Origin: Bacillus horti
GTDB taxonomy: Bacteria; Bacillota; Bacilli; Caldalkalibacillales; JCM-10596
Direction: 5' to 3'
Length of the DNA: 64,000 nucleotides
Assembly: GCF_030813115.1 (NCBI RefSeq)
Contig: NZ_JAUSTY010000012.1
Location: 80,609 to 144,608, forward strand
Shown: positions 17,244-26,238 of the stretch, piece by piece
Numbering within the stretch: position 1 is the stretch's first letter
Layout: the number at the start of each line of letters is the position of its first letter
The notes under the pieces: generated by a model
Database searches by the model: none
The model's input: the letters and a program-made list of their open reading frames with translations, nothing else
What the model was told of the DNA's origin: nothing
Program-made: the position numbers and the translations under genes

Positions 17244-17990
17244 ATGAAGGAACTATTACTTGTTAATCAACTAGAAAAATCCTTTACCCTGCATCATGCT
17301 AAGGAAAAAATAATCTCGGGCTGTAAGGGAGTTAGCTTTGTTGTTTATCCTAAAGAGTTTGTCGGAATAACAGGGAAAAGTGGGGCAGGTAAATCGACTA
17401 TTCTTAAAAGCATTTATCGTACGTATGTCCCATCAGGTGGGCAAATCATGTATGATTCTACACAATTTGGTCCGATTGATCTTGTTCAAGCAACGGAGAG
17501 GGAAATATTAGCTCTACGAAAGCAGGAGATAGGCTATGTCTCCCAATTTCTTAACGCCATGCCTCGAATTACTGCCCTTGAATTTGTCGTGGAAGCCCTG
17601 TTAGAAATGGGTGTGGCTGTTCATCAAGCAGAAAGAGAGGCTAAGGAAATGCTACAGCATTTCAAGCTACCTGAATCCCTGTGGGACTCCTTTCCACGTA
17701 CGTTCAGTGGTGGAGAAAAGCTGCGCTTAAATTTGGCTCAGGCTATGGTGAAAAAGCCGAGAATATTATTGCTAGATGAACCTACAGCTTCATTAGATCA
17801 GCAGTCTAAGGAAGCGGTAAAGGAGGTGCTGATCCAGCTAAAGCATGAGGGAACGAGCATGTTGGGGATTTTTCATGATCTCGACTTTATGACCTCTGTA
17901 GTAGACCGTCAGTATCAGTTATCTGCTGGATTAATAGAAATGACTGACAAACTAGAAGGAAATCAGATCACGCACCAAGTCGGTTCTTAA
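17244..17990 (+). CDS. phnL: C-P lyase ATP-binding subunit PhnL
   Basis: A 248-residue ABC-type ATPase with LolD-like fold. Walker A GKSGAGKST near 50, the family-specific EIGYVSQFLNAMPRITALE near 105, signature FSGGEKLRLNLAQAM near 155 and Walker B LLLDEPTASLD near 173 are clear. PhnL acts with PhnG, PhnH and PhnI in the nucleophilic attack step and can sit on the core as a dimer with PhnK. GGAGGAGG stands before the ATG. It is separated from phnM by 93 bases and from the PHP gene by 24. Confidence 0.9.
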   Translation: MKELLLVNQLEKSFTLHHAKEKIISGCKGVSFVVYPKEFVGITGKSGAGKSTILKSIYRTYVPSGGQIMYDSTQFGPIDLVQATEREILALRKQEIGYVSQFLNAMPRITALEFVVEALLEMGVAVHQAEREAKEMLQHFKLPESLWDSFPRTFSGGEKLRLNLAQAMVKKPRILLLDEPTASLDQQSKEAVKEVLIQLKHEGTSMLGIFHDLDFMTSVVDRQYQLSAGLIEMTDKLEGNQITHQVGS

Positions 17991-18014
17991 AAGAGAATAG
18001 GAGGGAGTAAACGA

Positions 18015-18860
18015 ATGAAAATGGATTTACATTGTCATACTTCGTTTTCAGACAGCTCTTTTTCTGTTGAAAAGGTCATTGAGCAAGCACAAAAGAACGG
18101 TGTCACACACCTAGCTATTACAGACCATGATACCACGGCTGGGATAGAGTTAGCTCAGAAAATAGGGCAGGCGAAGGGCGTTGAAATTATTCCTGGTATT
18201 GAAATCTCAGGCTATGATTATAAGCGCGAAAGACGAGCACACATTTTGGGGTTATATATTACACCCGGACACGAAGCATTAACTGAGCTTTGTGAACCCT
18301 ATGTTGAAGCAAGGCATAACGCCTCCTATGAAATTGTTACGAGGTTAATGGATAAAGGCTATAAAATGACTTGGGAGGAAGTTGAAGAGCTAGCTGCTGC
18401 AGGAAACGGTGTATATAAGCAGCATATTATGCATGCTTTAATTAAGCAGAGGTATACCAATGAGATTTACGGTGAGCTGTATCGTAAGCTGTTTTTTAAA
18501 GGCAGCCGTAATCAGGAACCCGGTCTTGCGCATGTGAAAATACCGTATATTGACGCAGTTAAGGCGATTCAAGCCATTCGAAAGGCTGGTGGCATTCCTA
18601 TATTAGCTCATCCAGGTCAATATCTGAGCTTCGAAGCTCTACCAGAATGGGTGGAGGAAGGCTTAGCCGGTGTTGAGGTTTGGCATCCTATTCATTCTGT
18701 TGATGATGAACGACAGGCTGAGGAATTAGCTAATAAATACAGCTTAATCAAAACGGGAGGATCTGATTGTCACGGTTTCTATGGGGATGAAGATGTTCCA
18801 GTTGGCTCTTTCTTCGTAACGGAAGAGATATTGCAGGAGTTGTATAAGCATAAGGAATAA
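18015..18860 (+). CDS. phnPP: PHP-domain phosphoesterase, probable cyclic phosphate dihydrolase (PhnPP-like)
   Basis: A 281-residue PHP-fold metallohydrolase. Ligands are seen in LHCHTSFSD (His6, His8), ITDHDTTAG (near residue 40), EIIPGIEISG, the AHILGLY segment, AHPGQY near 200 and GGSDCHG near 250. It is last in the phn operon, 24 bases after phnL, where other species have phnN and phnP; neither is present here. Known biochemistry: a PHP enzyme (PhnPP) from other Gram-positive bacteria hydrolyses 5-phosphoribosyl 1,2-cyclic phosphate to ribose 5-phosphate and phosphate through ribose 2,5-bisphosphate. The context suggests the same job. A general nucleotide or RNA 3',5'-phosphatase (YciV type) is the alternative. 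Confidence 0.72.
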   Translation: MKMDLHCHTSFSDSSFSVEKVIEQAQKNGVTHLAITDHDTTAGIELAQKIGQAKGVEIIPGIEISGYDYKRERRAHILGLYITPGHEALTELCEPYVEARHNASYEIVTRLMDKGYKMTWEEVEELAAAGNGVYKQHIMHALIKQRYTNEIYGELYRKLFFKGSRNQEPGLAHVKIPYIDAVKAIQAIRKAGGIPILAHPGQYLSFEALPEWVEEGLAGVEVWHPIHSVDDERQAEELANKYSLIKTGGSDCHGFYGDEDVPVGSFFVTEEILQELYKHKE

Positions 18861-18899
18861 GTTGGCTGAAAAGTTAGGTTGATAAATGCTTATATATCT

Positions 18900-18923
18900 T
18901 ATTGGAATCCCCCTATTCCAATA
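18900..18923 (+). repeat. Perfect inverted repeat just before the phn terminator
   Basis: TATTGGAAT and ATTCCAATA are perfect 9-base arms around the loop CCCCCT, 40 bases after the PHP stop and 12 bases before the terminator stem. It would stack on the terminator in RNA and may block 3' exonucleases. Confidence 0.5.
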
Positions 18924-18935
18924 GGTGAAACTTAT

Positions 18936-18995
18936 AGGGTGCTTTCTGAAGCTTTTCGATTGGAAAAGCAAGGCAGAAAGCACCCTTTATTTTGC
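18936..18995 (+). terminator. Terminator of the phnF-phnPP operon
   Basis: AGGGTGCTTTCTG (18936-18948) pairs perfectly with CAGAAAGCACCCT (18974-18986); inside, GCTTTTC pairs with GAAAAGC. TTTATTTTG follows. The rest of the 18861-19203 gap holds a TATAAT at about 19122 that probably serves the next operon. Confidence 0.85.
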
Positions 18996-19203
18996 TTAGG
19001 CTTCTCGTCAATAGAACTCGAAAACTTAAATTTCCTCTAATGATATGACATGTGTGGAGCAAAAGCTAGCCCAGAATCTTAATGACCTTGGGAATAATAA
19101 GCTGTTCATTTACGTGCTATAATAGATATCAATTAAATAAAGCAATTAAAGACATGCAATTTATAAAGAGCTTTATTAGAAAGCTAGGAGGAGGAGGAGC
19201 ACT

Positions 19204-20178
19204 ATGAAACCAAGGGTTTTTATTTCTAAACCAATACCTCAAGAGGTAGAGGATTATATCAGCGAGAATTGTGAGTATCGTATATGGAATCAGGAGCAGC
19301 CTATATCCACTGAGGAGCTTTATGCAGAAATAAAAGAGGCCGATGGTTTGCTGACCTCAGGGGGAGTTATAGGTGATGAACTATTTGACCAAGCTCCTAA
19401 GCTTAAGATCGTTAGCAATACGTCGGTTGGCTACAACAATTTTGATTTGGATGCTATGCAGGCTAGAGGAATTATGGGAACACATACCCCATCTGTTCTA
19501 GATGATACCGTAGCCGACCTAGTGTTTTCTCTTATTCTAGCAACAGCAAGGAGAGTTCCGGAGCTGGATCGTTATGTAAAGGAAGGCAAGTGGACAAATG
19601 CAAACGATAGACCTCTCTTCGGGGTCGATGTTCATCATACTACCTTAGGAATTATTGGGATGGGTCGTATTGGAGAGCAAATAGCCAAGAGAGCTAGCCT
19701 TGGCTTTGATATGGAAGTGTTGTATTATAACCGCTCAAGGAAAATACAGGTAGAAGAAAAGGTTGGGGCGCAGTATGTAGACCTTTCTGAGCTTTTAACT
19801 AACTCAGATTTTATAGTATTAATGACTCCTTTAACTCCAAAAACAACACATCTCATTGGAGCAGCAGAATTTAAACAAATGAAACAAAGTGCCATTTTCA
19901 TTAATGCCTCTAGAGGCCAAGTTGTAGATGAGCAAGCGCTAATTGATGCTTTGAGAAAGGGAGAAATTGCAGGAGCGGGGCTAGATGTGTATGATACAGA
20001 GCCTGTTTCAACACAGAACCCATTACTATCCTTTGACAACGTGGTCACTCTACCACATATTGGATCAGCTACAGAACAAACAAGATCAGCTATGGCTATG
20101 CTTGCTGCCCAAAATCTAGTGGCTGGCTTGCAAGGGAAAGAGCCGCCTAATTTAGTTCCTGAACTGAGAAGGGGATAA
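19204..20178 (+). CDS. D-2-hydroxyacid dehydrogenase (glyoxylate/hydroxypyruvate reductase type)
   Basis: A 324-residue NAD(P)-dependent oxidoreductase that reduces 2-oxoacids to D-2-hydroxyacids. The Rossmann motif [13 protein letters not shown] is near residue 156; the catalytic Arg is in [14 protein letters not shown] near 238, the Glu in YDTEPV near 265 and the His in TLPHIGSAT near 286. The N-terminal [16 protein letters not shown] marks the glyoxylate/2-ketogluconate reductase group (B. subtilis YvcT-like). The exact substrate is not resolved. GGAGGAGGAG precedes the ATG. The MOSC gene starts one base after its stop. Confidence 0.85.
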   Translation: MKPRVFISKPIPQEVEDYISENCEYRIWNQEQPISTEELYAEIKEADGLLTSGGVIGDELFDQAPKLKIVSNTSVGYNNFDLDAMQARGIMGTHTPSVLDDTVADLVFSLILATARRVPELDRYVKEGKWTNANDRPLFGVDVHHTTLGIIGMGRIGEQIAKRASLGFDMEVLYYNRSRKIQVEEKVGAQYVDLSELLTNSDFIVLMTPLTPKTTHLIGAAEFKQMKQSAIFINASRGQVVDEQALIDALRKGEIAGAGLDVYDTEPVSTQNPLLSFDNVVTLPHIGSATEQTRSAMAMLAAQNLVAGLQGKEPPNLVPELRRG

Positions 20179-20179
20179 C

Positions 20180-20845
20180 ATGATGACAGATGTAGATGTA
20201 AAAGAACATAAAAGCTATTCAATTGTATCAATAAACGTAGGTAAGCCAGCCCCATTAACCTATCAAGGGAAGGAAATAAGCACAGGGATTAATAAATCTA
20301 GGGTAGAAAAGCCACTATTTCTCTCTTTTACAAACTTTGAAGGTGATGGGCAAGCTGATTTAGTGAATCATGGTGGCAGGGATAAAGCTATCTGTGTGTA
20401 TGCCTACGACCATTACCCATATTGGGAAAAGCGTCTTAATAAGCCCTTACAGGTAGGTGCCTTTGGAGAAAACCTTACCGTATCAGGTTTGTTGGAAGAT
20501 GAAGTCTGTATTGGTGACATCTTTCAATTGGGAGAAGCCATTGTGCAAGTATGTCAACCAAGATACCCCTGTCATAAGCTTTCAAAAAAGCATGATGTAG
20601 CCGACTTTCCCCTTCAGGTGATTGAGACTGGCTATTCAGGATTTTATCTAAGGGTTTTAAAAGAGGGAATGGTTAAACCAGAAGATACATTAGTTCTAAT
20701 TGAAAAGCATCCTGCAGGGTATTCCGTTTCCTTTGCTAATCAATTGAAAAATGAGAAGAACCCAAGTAAAGAAGGGCTAACCAAGCTAATAGAGCTAGAT
20801 GCTCTAGCACAAAGCTGGTGTGAATCCTTACGTAAAAAGCTATAG
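20180..20845 (+). CDS. MOSC domain protein (YiiM-like)
   Basis: A 221-residue MOSC-domain protein. ISTGINKSRVEKPLFLSFTN, the stretch QADLVNHGGRDKAICVYAYD, and the conserved Cys in VCQPRYPCHKLSKKH (near residue 130) identify the YiiM/YflK branch, whose members use molybdenum cofactor to reduce N-hydroxylated compounds; that role is known for relatives and only inferred here. It is cotranscribed with the dehydrogenase (1-base gap, site GAGAAGGGG). ATG at 20183 is an equally possible start. Confidence 0.82.
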   Translation: MMTDVDVKEHKSYSIVSINVGKPAPLTYQGKEISTGINKSRVEKPLFLSFTNFEGDGQADLVNHGGRDKAICVYAYDHYPYWEKRLNKPLQVGAFGENLTVSGLLEDEVCIGDIFQLGEAIVQVCQPRYPCHKLSKKHDVADFPLQVIETGYSGFYLRVLKEGMVKPEDTLVLIEKHPAGYSVSFANQLKNEKNPSKEGLTKLIELDALAQSWCESLRKKL

Positions 20846-20860
20846 AATTTCTTTTCAAAC

Positions 20861-20885
20861 GTTTAATCTCCTGATAAAGGGGTAT
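20861..20885 (+). promoter_or_regulatory. Consensus sigma-B promoter
   Basis: GTTTAA (20861-20866) and GGGTAT (20880-20885) with a 13-base spacer are an exact match to the B. subtilis sigma-B consensus. Transcription would start near 20893, 58 bases before the gene at 20951. Confidence 0.7.
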
Positions 20886-20950
20886 CAACAGTATACGGCA
20901 AGACCGTAGCCACTTGCTCCGATACTCTAATTATTGAGGAGAGGATTAAG

Positions 20951-21349
20951 ATGAGAAGAAACAATGAGAATGAACCTTCCAACTACAAAGGAAGGGCTAG
21001 AAATAATGATCCGTATGGAGAAGAAGAATGGTCAGATCATGAGGAGCCAAATGATTTCCATAGAGAACAGCCTGTAAGAGAGAGACATAGAGCGCCTTGG
21101 TACAACCGCGGCTGGGTCTGGATGATTATCGTTGTAGTTGCTCTGTTCGTCCTACTTATTGGATTCTCTTGGTTGACTGATGGGTTGGGTACTGTTGGAG
21201 AATCCATCGATCAGCAAACAGAGGCCATTCGAGATCAAACGAATGTATTAGAAACACAGAACTCCCTGTTGGCCAATATTCGTGATGGTATTCAAAATCT
21301 GATGCAATCGATTAGGGACTCAGTAAATCAAATTCTTGCTGCAATATAA
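20951..21349 (+). CDS. Single-span membrane protein of unknown function
   Basis: A 132-residue protein I do not recognise. Residues 1-50 are polar and rich in Arg, Asn and Glu; WYNRGWVWMIIVVVALFVLL begins the single membrane segment at about 54-75; the remaining ~60 residues (SIDQQTEAIRDQTNVLETQN onward) are amphipathic and Gln/Asn/Ser-rich, likely a coiled coil on the outer face. GAGGAGAGG stands before the ATG. It has its own sigma-B-like promoter and a terminator directly after, so it is probably a monocistronic general-stress gene. Confidence 0.7.
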   Translation: MRRNNENEPSNYKGRARNNDPYGEEEWSDHEEPNDFHREQPVRERHRAPWYNRGWVWMIIVVVALFVLLIGFSWLTDGLGTVGESIDQQTEAIRDQTNVLETQNSLLANIRDGIQNLMQSIRDSVNQILAAI

Positions 21350-21379
21350 AATAATGAATATGAATTAAGCTAAACATGG

Positions 21380-21422
21380 AGCTGTTCCTAAGTAACTTTC
21401 TACTTAGGGACAGCTTTTTTAC
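21380..21422 (+). terminator. Terminator of the sigma-B-type gene
   Basis: AGCTGTTCCTAAGT pairs with ACTTAGGGACAGCT and is followed by TTTTTT. The rest of 21350-21727 holds a cre-like site and a small CCTCT-TCG-AGAGG dyad but no gene. Confidence 0.85.
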
Positions 21423-21484
21423 AGTCTAAGAATTTATAAAATTTTTATACAATGATTTCTTCAAGTTCTATAAATTCTGGCTGC

Positions 21485-21500
21485 ATGTAAACGCTTCCCT
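21485..21500 (+). promoter_or_regulatory. cre-like CcpA site upstream of odhAB
   Basis: ATGTAAACGCTTCCCT matches 14 of 16 positions of the cre consensus WTGNAARCGNWWWCAW. It lies 228 bases before odhA, downstream of the previous terminator. odhAB is under catabolite repression in B. subtilis, which supports the reading. Confidence 0.5.
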
Positions 21501-21727
21501 CTAATGATGGACTAGACAACCTCTTCGAGAGGCCTCGATAGAAGCTTTTCTTATTTGTCCATGCTTCCATTTTAAAGCTTTTGAATCCGCACCTTTGTTT
21601 AGAGTGAATGAGTACATATTAAATTAACGGGTATAGGAAAATGGAGTGACTTACGGATGATGATCATAGCTAGATTGAAATGAAGCAGATTAGAGAATAC
21701 TAATGTTATCTGAACGGGGGGATGAAT

Positions 21728-24646
21728 ATGAAAAATAAACAAAGCCAAAGCGATCCTTGGAAGAGATTTCATGGACCTAACCTAGGCTATTTAAATACTC
21801 TCTATGAAAAATATAGTGAAGATCCTGGCACAGTGGAGCCTGACATAAGAGAAATCTTCGATCAATGGGGAGCTCCACCCTTAGCTGAAGTCTTAAAGAA
21901 TGGAGTAGCTAACGGAGGCTCTAAGGGGAAAGCTGATAGAGGAACTCAAGCTATAAGCAAAGCAGAGCAAATGAACGTTCATGTAGACAAAGCTAGTATA
22001 GAAGCTGTTCATGCTGACAAAATAGTAGCGCTGGAGAAGCTAGCTCAAAACATCAGAACATATGGACATTGTGAGGCAAAGGTTAATCCTTTGAAACAAG
22101 AGAAGGATCAAAACAACCGTCTGTTAGATCCGGAGTACTACGGATTAAGTGAAGAAGACCTAAAGGGGCTACCAGCTACAATGATTTGGCCAAATCATGA
22201 TTTAGCTTCTAATGAAAATGCTTTTGAGGGTATTTGTCGCTTAAAGAAGCTCTATACAGGCCCTATTTCCTTTGAGTTTCATCATGTTCACCATTTAAAG
22301 GAAAGAGAATGGCTAACTCAGATGGTTGAATCGGGAGAGCTGGATCAGCCAATTTCGACAGAAGATAAAATAGAGCTGTTACAAAGCTTAACGAAGGTAG
22401 AGACATTTGAAAAATTCCTACATCGCACATTTGTAGGTCAAAAAAGATTCTCCATTGAGGGTCTGGATTCCCTTGTACCATTAATCAATGAGCTTATTCG
22501 CTCAGCTGTAAGTGATGGAGTTCAGCATACATTTATGGGAATGGCCCATAGAGGGCGTTTGAATGTTCTGGCTCATATACTGGAAAAGCCTTATGAAGCT
22601 ATATTTGCTGAATTTCACAATGCTCCTAATCAGGAGCTAGTGCCATCAGAAGGCTCTGTGGGTATCAATTACGGTTGGTCAGGAGATGTTAAGTATCATT
22701 TAGGAGCCAGTCGGAAGTTTACAAAGGGAAGTGAGGTTAGCGCTAAGGTTACCCTTGCCAATAACCCTAGTCACTTAGAGTTTGTTAATCCAGTTGTTGA
22801 GGGCTTCACTAGAGCGGCGCAGGAGAAGAGCGATCAAGCGGGCTATCCAGAACAGAAAAGTGAACAAGCGCTGGCCATCCTTGTGCATGGAGACGCTGCT
22901 TTTCCTGGTCAAGGGGTTGTGACTGAAACCTTGAATCTTAGTAGACTGCGTGGCTATAAGATTGGTGGAAGCATCCATATCATAGCTAACAATCGAATAG
23001 GCTTTACGACAGAAATGAGGGATGCGCGTTCCACAAAGTACGCAAGTGATCCAGCAAAGGGCTTTGAAATCCCGATTATTCACGTGAATGCTGATGATCC
23101 AGAGGCATGCTTAGCGGCAGCGCGTTTAGCCTGTAAGTATAGATTGCTTTTTCAAAAAGATTTTTTAATAGATTTAGTTGGCTATAGAAGATACGGACAT
23201 AATGAAACAGATGATCCGTCAACAACCCACTTTCAATTATATGATCAAATCAACAATCATTCTACTGTGCGAAGGCTTTATGCCGATCAACTTTTGGAAG
23301 AAGGGATCATTAGTGCTGAAGCTGTAGATGAAATGGAAAAACAGGCAGAAGTACAAATTCAGGCTGCCTATAAAAAGCTCAAAGAACAAGAAAAGCACAA
23401 AGAAGAGTATGACGTTAAGGATACCTATAAACCAACCTCAGCAGAATTTCAGGAAAAGCTAGATAAGATTAATACAGCAGTACCAATTGAAGCATTACGG
23501 AAGATAAATGAGAACTTATTAATTCGACCAGAAGGCTTTACCATTTACCCTAAGCTAGAAAGGATTCTAAAACGCCGTGAAGAGGCTTTGTTAGTAGATG
23601 GTTATGTGGATTGGGGTCTAGCTGAAACATTAGCATTTGCTACGATCCTAAAAGATGGAACAGCTATTCGTTTAACTGGTCAGGATTCAGAAAGAGGAAC
23701 GTTTGCTCATCGGCATCTCATCTTACATGATGCGGAAAATGAAAGGACGTATTCCCCGTTACACACGCTACCAGAGGCGAAAGCTTCATTTTCCATTTAT
23801 AATAGCCCTTTGTCTGAAGCTGCAGCTATGGGGTTTGAATACGGCTATGATAGCTTTGCAGCCAATAGCTTAGTCCTTTGGGAAGCACAATTCGGAGATT
23901 TTGTGAATGCAGCTCAGGTTCTTCTTGATCAATTTTTGGCAGCGGGGAAAGCAAAATGGGGGCAGCAATCAGGCTTAGTCCTCCTGTTACCACATGGCTA
24001 TGAAGGACAGGGGCCAGAGCATTCAAGCGCACGTTTAGAACGGTTTTTGCAGCAGTCAGCAGAAAATAATTGGACAGTTGTGAATGTGACGAAGGCGGCC
24101 CAGTATTTTCATCTTCTCCGGCGGCAGGCAGCCGAGCTACAGAAAAATGAAGCACGTCCTCTAGTGATTATGAGCCCCAAAAGCTTGATTCGAGAAAAGC
24201 GAGTTTATTCTCCTAGTACAGCGTTTAGCGAAGGACGATTTGAGCCTATTCTTGAACAAGAAGGTCTAGGGAAAGAAACAGAAAAGGTAAAGCGTTTACT
24301 ATTTTGCAGCGGAAAAGTGGCTGTTGACCTAGAAGCAGAGCTTAACACAGAGGAGCATACTACTTTGCATATTGTGCGTATTGAACAGCTTTATCCTTTC
24401 CCAGAGAGTAGGGTTTCTGAGATCATTGAACGCTTCAAGAACCTGCAAGAAGTAGTCTGGGTACAGGAAGAACCTCAGAATATGGGGCCATGGACTTACA
24501 TGGAGCCAAAGCTCAAAGCACTTTTACCTGAATCTATCCAAGTAAAGTATGTTGGACGTCAGGCGAGATCTAGCCCGGCAGAGGGTCAACCCAACGTCCA
24601 TAAAAAAGAGCAGATTAGGATTGTACGAGAGGCTCTTTCTCAGTAA
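21728..24646 (+). CDS. odhA: 2-Oxoglutarate dehydrogenase E1 component
   Basis: A 972-residue thiamine-diphosphate enzyme of the TCA cycle that decarboxylates 2-oxoglutarate and reductively succinylates the lipoyl group of OdhB. The N-terminus FHGPNLGYLNTLYEKY is the E2-binding segment. GMAHRGRLNVLAHILEKPYE is near residue 270; the ThDP site is in HGDAAFPGQGVVTETLNLS (near 390) through ANNRIGFTT; the transketolase-like second half has QDSERGTFAHRH near 660. ATG at 21728 lies six bases after a GGGGGG site; an ATG two codons earlier abuts that site and is less likely. Length is normal for Bacillus. Confidence 0.95.
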   Translation: MKNKQSQSDPWKRFHGPNLGYLNTLYEKYSEDPGTVEPDIREIFDQWGAPPLAEVLKNGVANGGSKGKADRGTQAISKAEQMNVHVDKASIEAVHADKIVALEKLAQNIRTYGHCEAKVNPLKQEKDQNNRLLDPEYYGLSEEDLKGLPATMIWPNHDLASNENAFEGICRLKKLYTGPISFEFHHVHHLKEREWLTQMVESGELDQPISTEDKIELLQSLTKVETFEKFLHRTFVGQKRFSIEGLDSLVPLINELIRSAVSDGVQHTFMGMAHRGRLNVLAHILEKPYEAIFAEFHNAPNQELVPSEGSVGINYGWSGDVKYHLGASRKFTKGSEVSAKVTLANNPSHLEFVNPVVEGFTRAAQEKSDQAGYPEQKSEQALAILVHGDAAFPGQGVVTETLNLSRLRGYKIGGSIHIIANNRIGFTTEMRDARSTKYASDPAKGFEIPIIHVNADDPEACLAAARLACKYRLLFQKDFLIDLVGYRRYGHNETDDPSTTHFQLYDQINNHSTVRRLYADQLLEEGIISAEAVDEMEKQAEVQIQAAYKKLKEQEKHKEEYDVKDTYKPTSAEFQEKLDKINTAVPIEALRKINENLLIRPEGFTIYPKLERILKRREEALLVDGYVDWGLAETLAFATILKDGTAIRLTGQDSERGTFAHRHLILHDAENERTYSPLHTLPEAKASFSIYNSPLSEAAAMGFEYGYDSFAANSLVLWEAQFGDFVNAAQVLLDQFLAAGKAKWGQQSGLVLLLPHGYEGQGPEHSSARLERFLQQSAENNWTVVNVTKAAQYFHLLRRQAAELQKNEARPLVIMSPKSLIREKRVYSPSTAFSEGRFEPILEQEGLGKETEKVKRLLFCSGKVAVDLEAELNTEEHTTLHIVRIEQLYPFPESRVSEIIERFKNLQEVVWVQEEPQNMGPWTYMEPKLKALLPESIQVKYVGRQARSSPAEGQPNVHKKEQIRIVREALSQ

Positions 24647-24691
24647 AACCATTTACTAAGCTCTAAAATTAAAGCTAAGGAGGTCTGGCTG

Positions 24692-26065
24692 ATGATAGAA
24701 ATTAAAGTGCCTGAACTAGGGGAATCGATGGCTGAAGGGACGATCTATACTTGGGCGTTTAAGGAAGGTGAGCAGGTTAGTGAGGGAGACTTACTCCTAG
24801 AAATTGAAACGGATAAGGTGAACCTTGAAGTGAGCGCTGAGCATGATGGAGTCCTGAAGGAAATTAAAAAACAAGCTGGAGAAACGGTTCAAGTAGGAGA
24901 GGTCATAGCTTTGCTAGAGGAAGGCCAAGTTCAAGAGGATATGACGGCTCCAAGTTCTGCACGAGATGAGGGACAAGAGGAAAAAGGAGAGAATCAGGAT
25001 AAAGCAGATAGAGTATCCAAAGAAGCTGAAGAAATAAACACTTCGACCAATAACGATGAAAATACTCAGGAAGACCAGCAAATCCAAAATGCAAATAAGA
25101 ATCCTCAGGAAACTAAGGAAACGATAGCCTCGCCAGCCGCTAGAAGAAGAGCAAGAGAAAAGGGAATAGATTTATCAGAGGTTCAAAGTAAGGATCCAGC
25201 AGGGCGAGTAAACGTAGAGGATATTCATAGGTCTGAAGACGATAATTCTGAAGATGAAGCTTCAAAGCCTAAGACATCAACAGAGAGGACCTCACAAAAT
25301 AAGAGTAGTGGGTCAACGTCGGCACGTAGCACTGAGAAAGAGGCTACCTCGTCTCATAGTAAACCGATAGAACGTCAAAGAATGTCTAGGCGTAGACAAA
25401 CGATTGCGAATCGATTGATGGAAGCCCAGCATAATGCGGCTATGCTGACGACCTTTAACGAGGTGGATATGAGTGCTATTATGGATTTGCGTAAACGTCG
25501 TAAGGGTGAGTTTAAGGAAAAATACAATGTGAACTTAGGATATATGTCCTTTTTTGCAAAAGCTGTAGTGGGAGCATTAAAGGCATTTCCATTGCTTAAC
25601 GCAGAAATAGAAGGGGAGGATATCCTTATTAAAAAATTCTATGATATCGGTGTAGCGGTATCTGCAGAAGAAGGCCTTATTGTACCAGTAGTACGTGATG
25701 TGGATCGGTTAAGCTTTGCTGAGATTGAAAAAGAAATCCTTTCTTTAGCTGAAAAAGCAAGAAGCAACTCCTTAGGCCTCCAAGATATCCAAGGAGGGAC
25801 GTTCACGATCACAAATGGAGGAATATTTGGTTCATTACTCTCCACGCCAATATTAAACACTCCTCAAGTCGGAATCCTAGGGATGCATAAAATTCAAACT
25901 AGACCAGTTACAGTGGGTGAGGATGACATCGAAAATCGACCAATGATGTATATCGCCTTATCCTACGATCACCGTATTGTTGATGGCAAAGATGCTGTTA
26001 GCTTTCTAGTTAGAGTTAAAGAACTACTTGAGGATCCGGAAACATTATTAATAGAGGGGTCATAA
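24692..26065 (+). CDS. odhB: 2-Oxoglutarate dehydrogenase E2 component (dihydrolipoyl succinyltransferase)
   Basis: A 457-residue core subunit. The lipoyl domain (1-75) has Lys42 in EIETDKVNLEV. A long charged Glu/Asn/Gln/Lys linker runs from ~80 to 145. The E1/E3-binding domain follows (ASPAARRRAREKGIDLSEV, near 150). A second Ser/Thr-rich linker leads to the catalytic domain from ~225, with YDHRIVDGKDAV carrying the active His and Asp near 425. It transfers succinyl to CoA. It lies 45 bases after odhA with AAGGAGG; no lpd gene follows, so E3 is made elsewhere. Confidence 0.95.
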   Translation: MIEIKVPELGESMAEGTIYTWAFKEGEQVSEGDLLLEIETDKVNLEVSAEHDGVLKEIKKQAGETVQVGEVIALLEEGQVQEDMTAPSSARDEGQEEKGENQDKADRVSKEAEEINTSTNNDENTQEDQQIQNANKNPQETKETIASPAARRRAREKGIDLSEVQSKDPAGRVNVEDIHRSEDDNSEDEASKPKTSTERTSQNKSSGSTSARSTEKEATSSHSKPIERQRMSRRRQTIANRLMEAQHNAAMLTTFNEVDMSAIMDLRKRRKGEFKEKYNVNLGYMSFFAKAVVGALKAFPLLNAEIEGEDILIKKFYDIGVAVSAEEGLIVPVVRDVDRLSFAEIEKEILSLAEKARSNSLGLQDIQGGTFTITNGGIFGSLLSTPILNTPQVGILGMHKIQTRPVTVGEDDIENRPMMYIALSYDHRIVDGKDAVSFLVRVKELLEDPETLLIEGS

Positions 26066-26155
26066 TCCTAAATAAAAGCTCTTGAAAGTAATGCCAAGAT
26101 TCCTGACTGTAAACAACTAGTGGAACCTTAATAGCTAAGTAATAAACAACAGAGG

Positions 26156-26237
26156 AGCCCTTTTCTATACATGTAAGCTGACTTTGACATGTGCCGTATG
26201 ATTGTTTATAGCGTACGGGTGAAGAGGGCTTTTCGCT
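26156..26237. terminator. Bidirectional terminator between odhB and yheC/D-type gene
   Basis: AGCCCTTTTC (26156-26165) pairs with GAAGAGGGCT (26221-26230) with one wobble, followed by TTTTCGCTTTT. ACATGT pairs and CCGTA/TACGG inside give a branched structure. It lies between convergent genes. Confidence 0.65.
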
Positions 26238-26238
26238 T

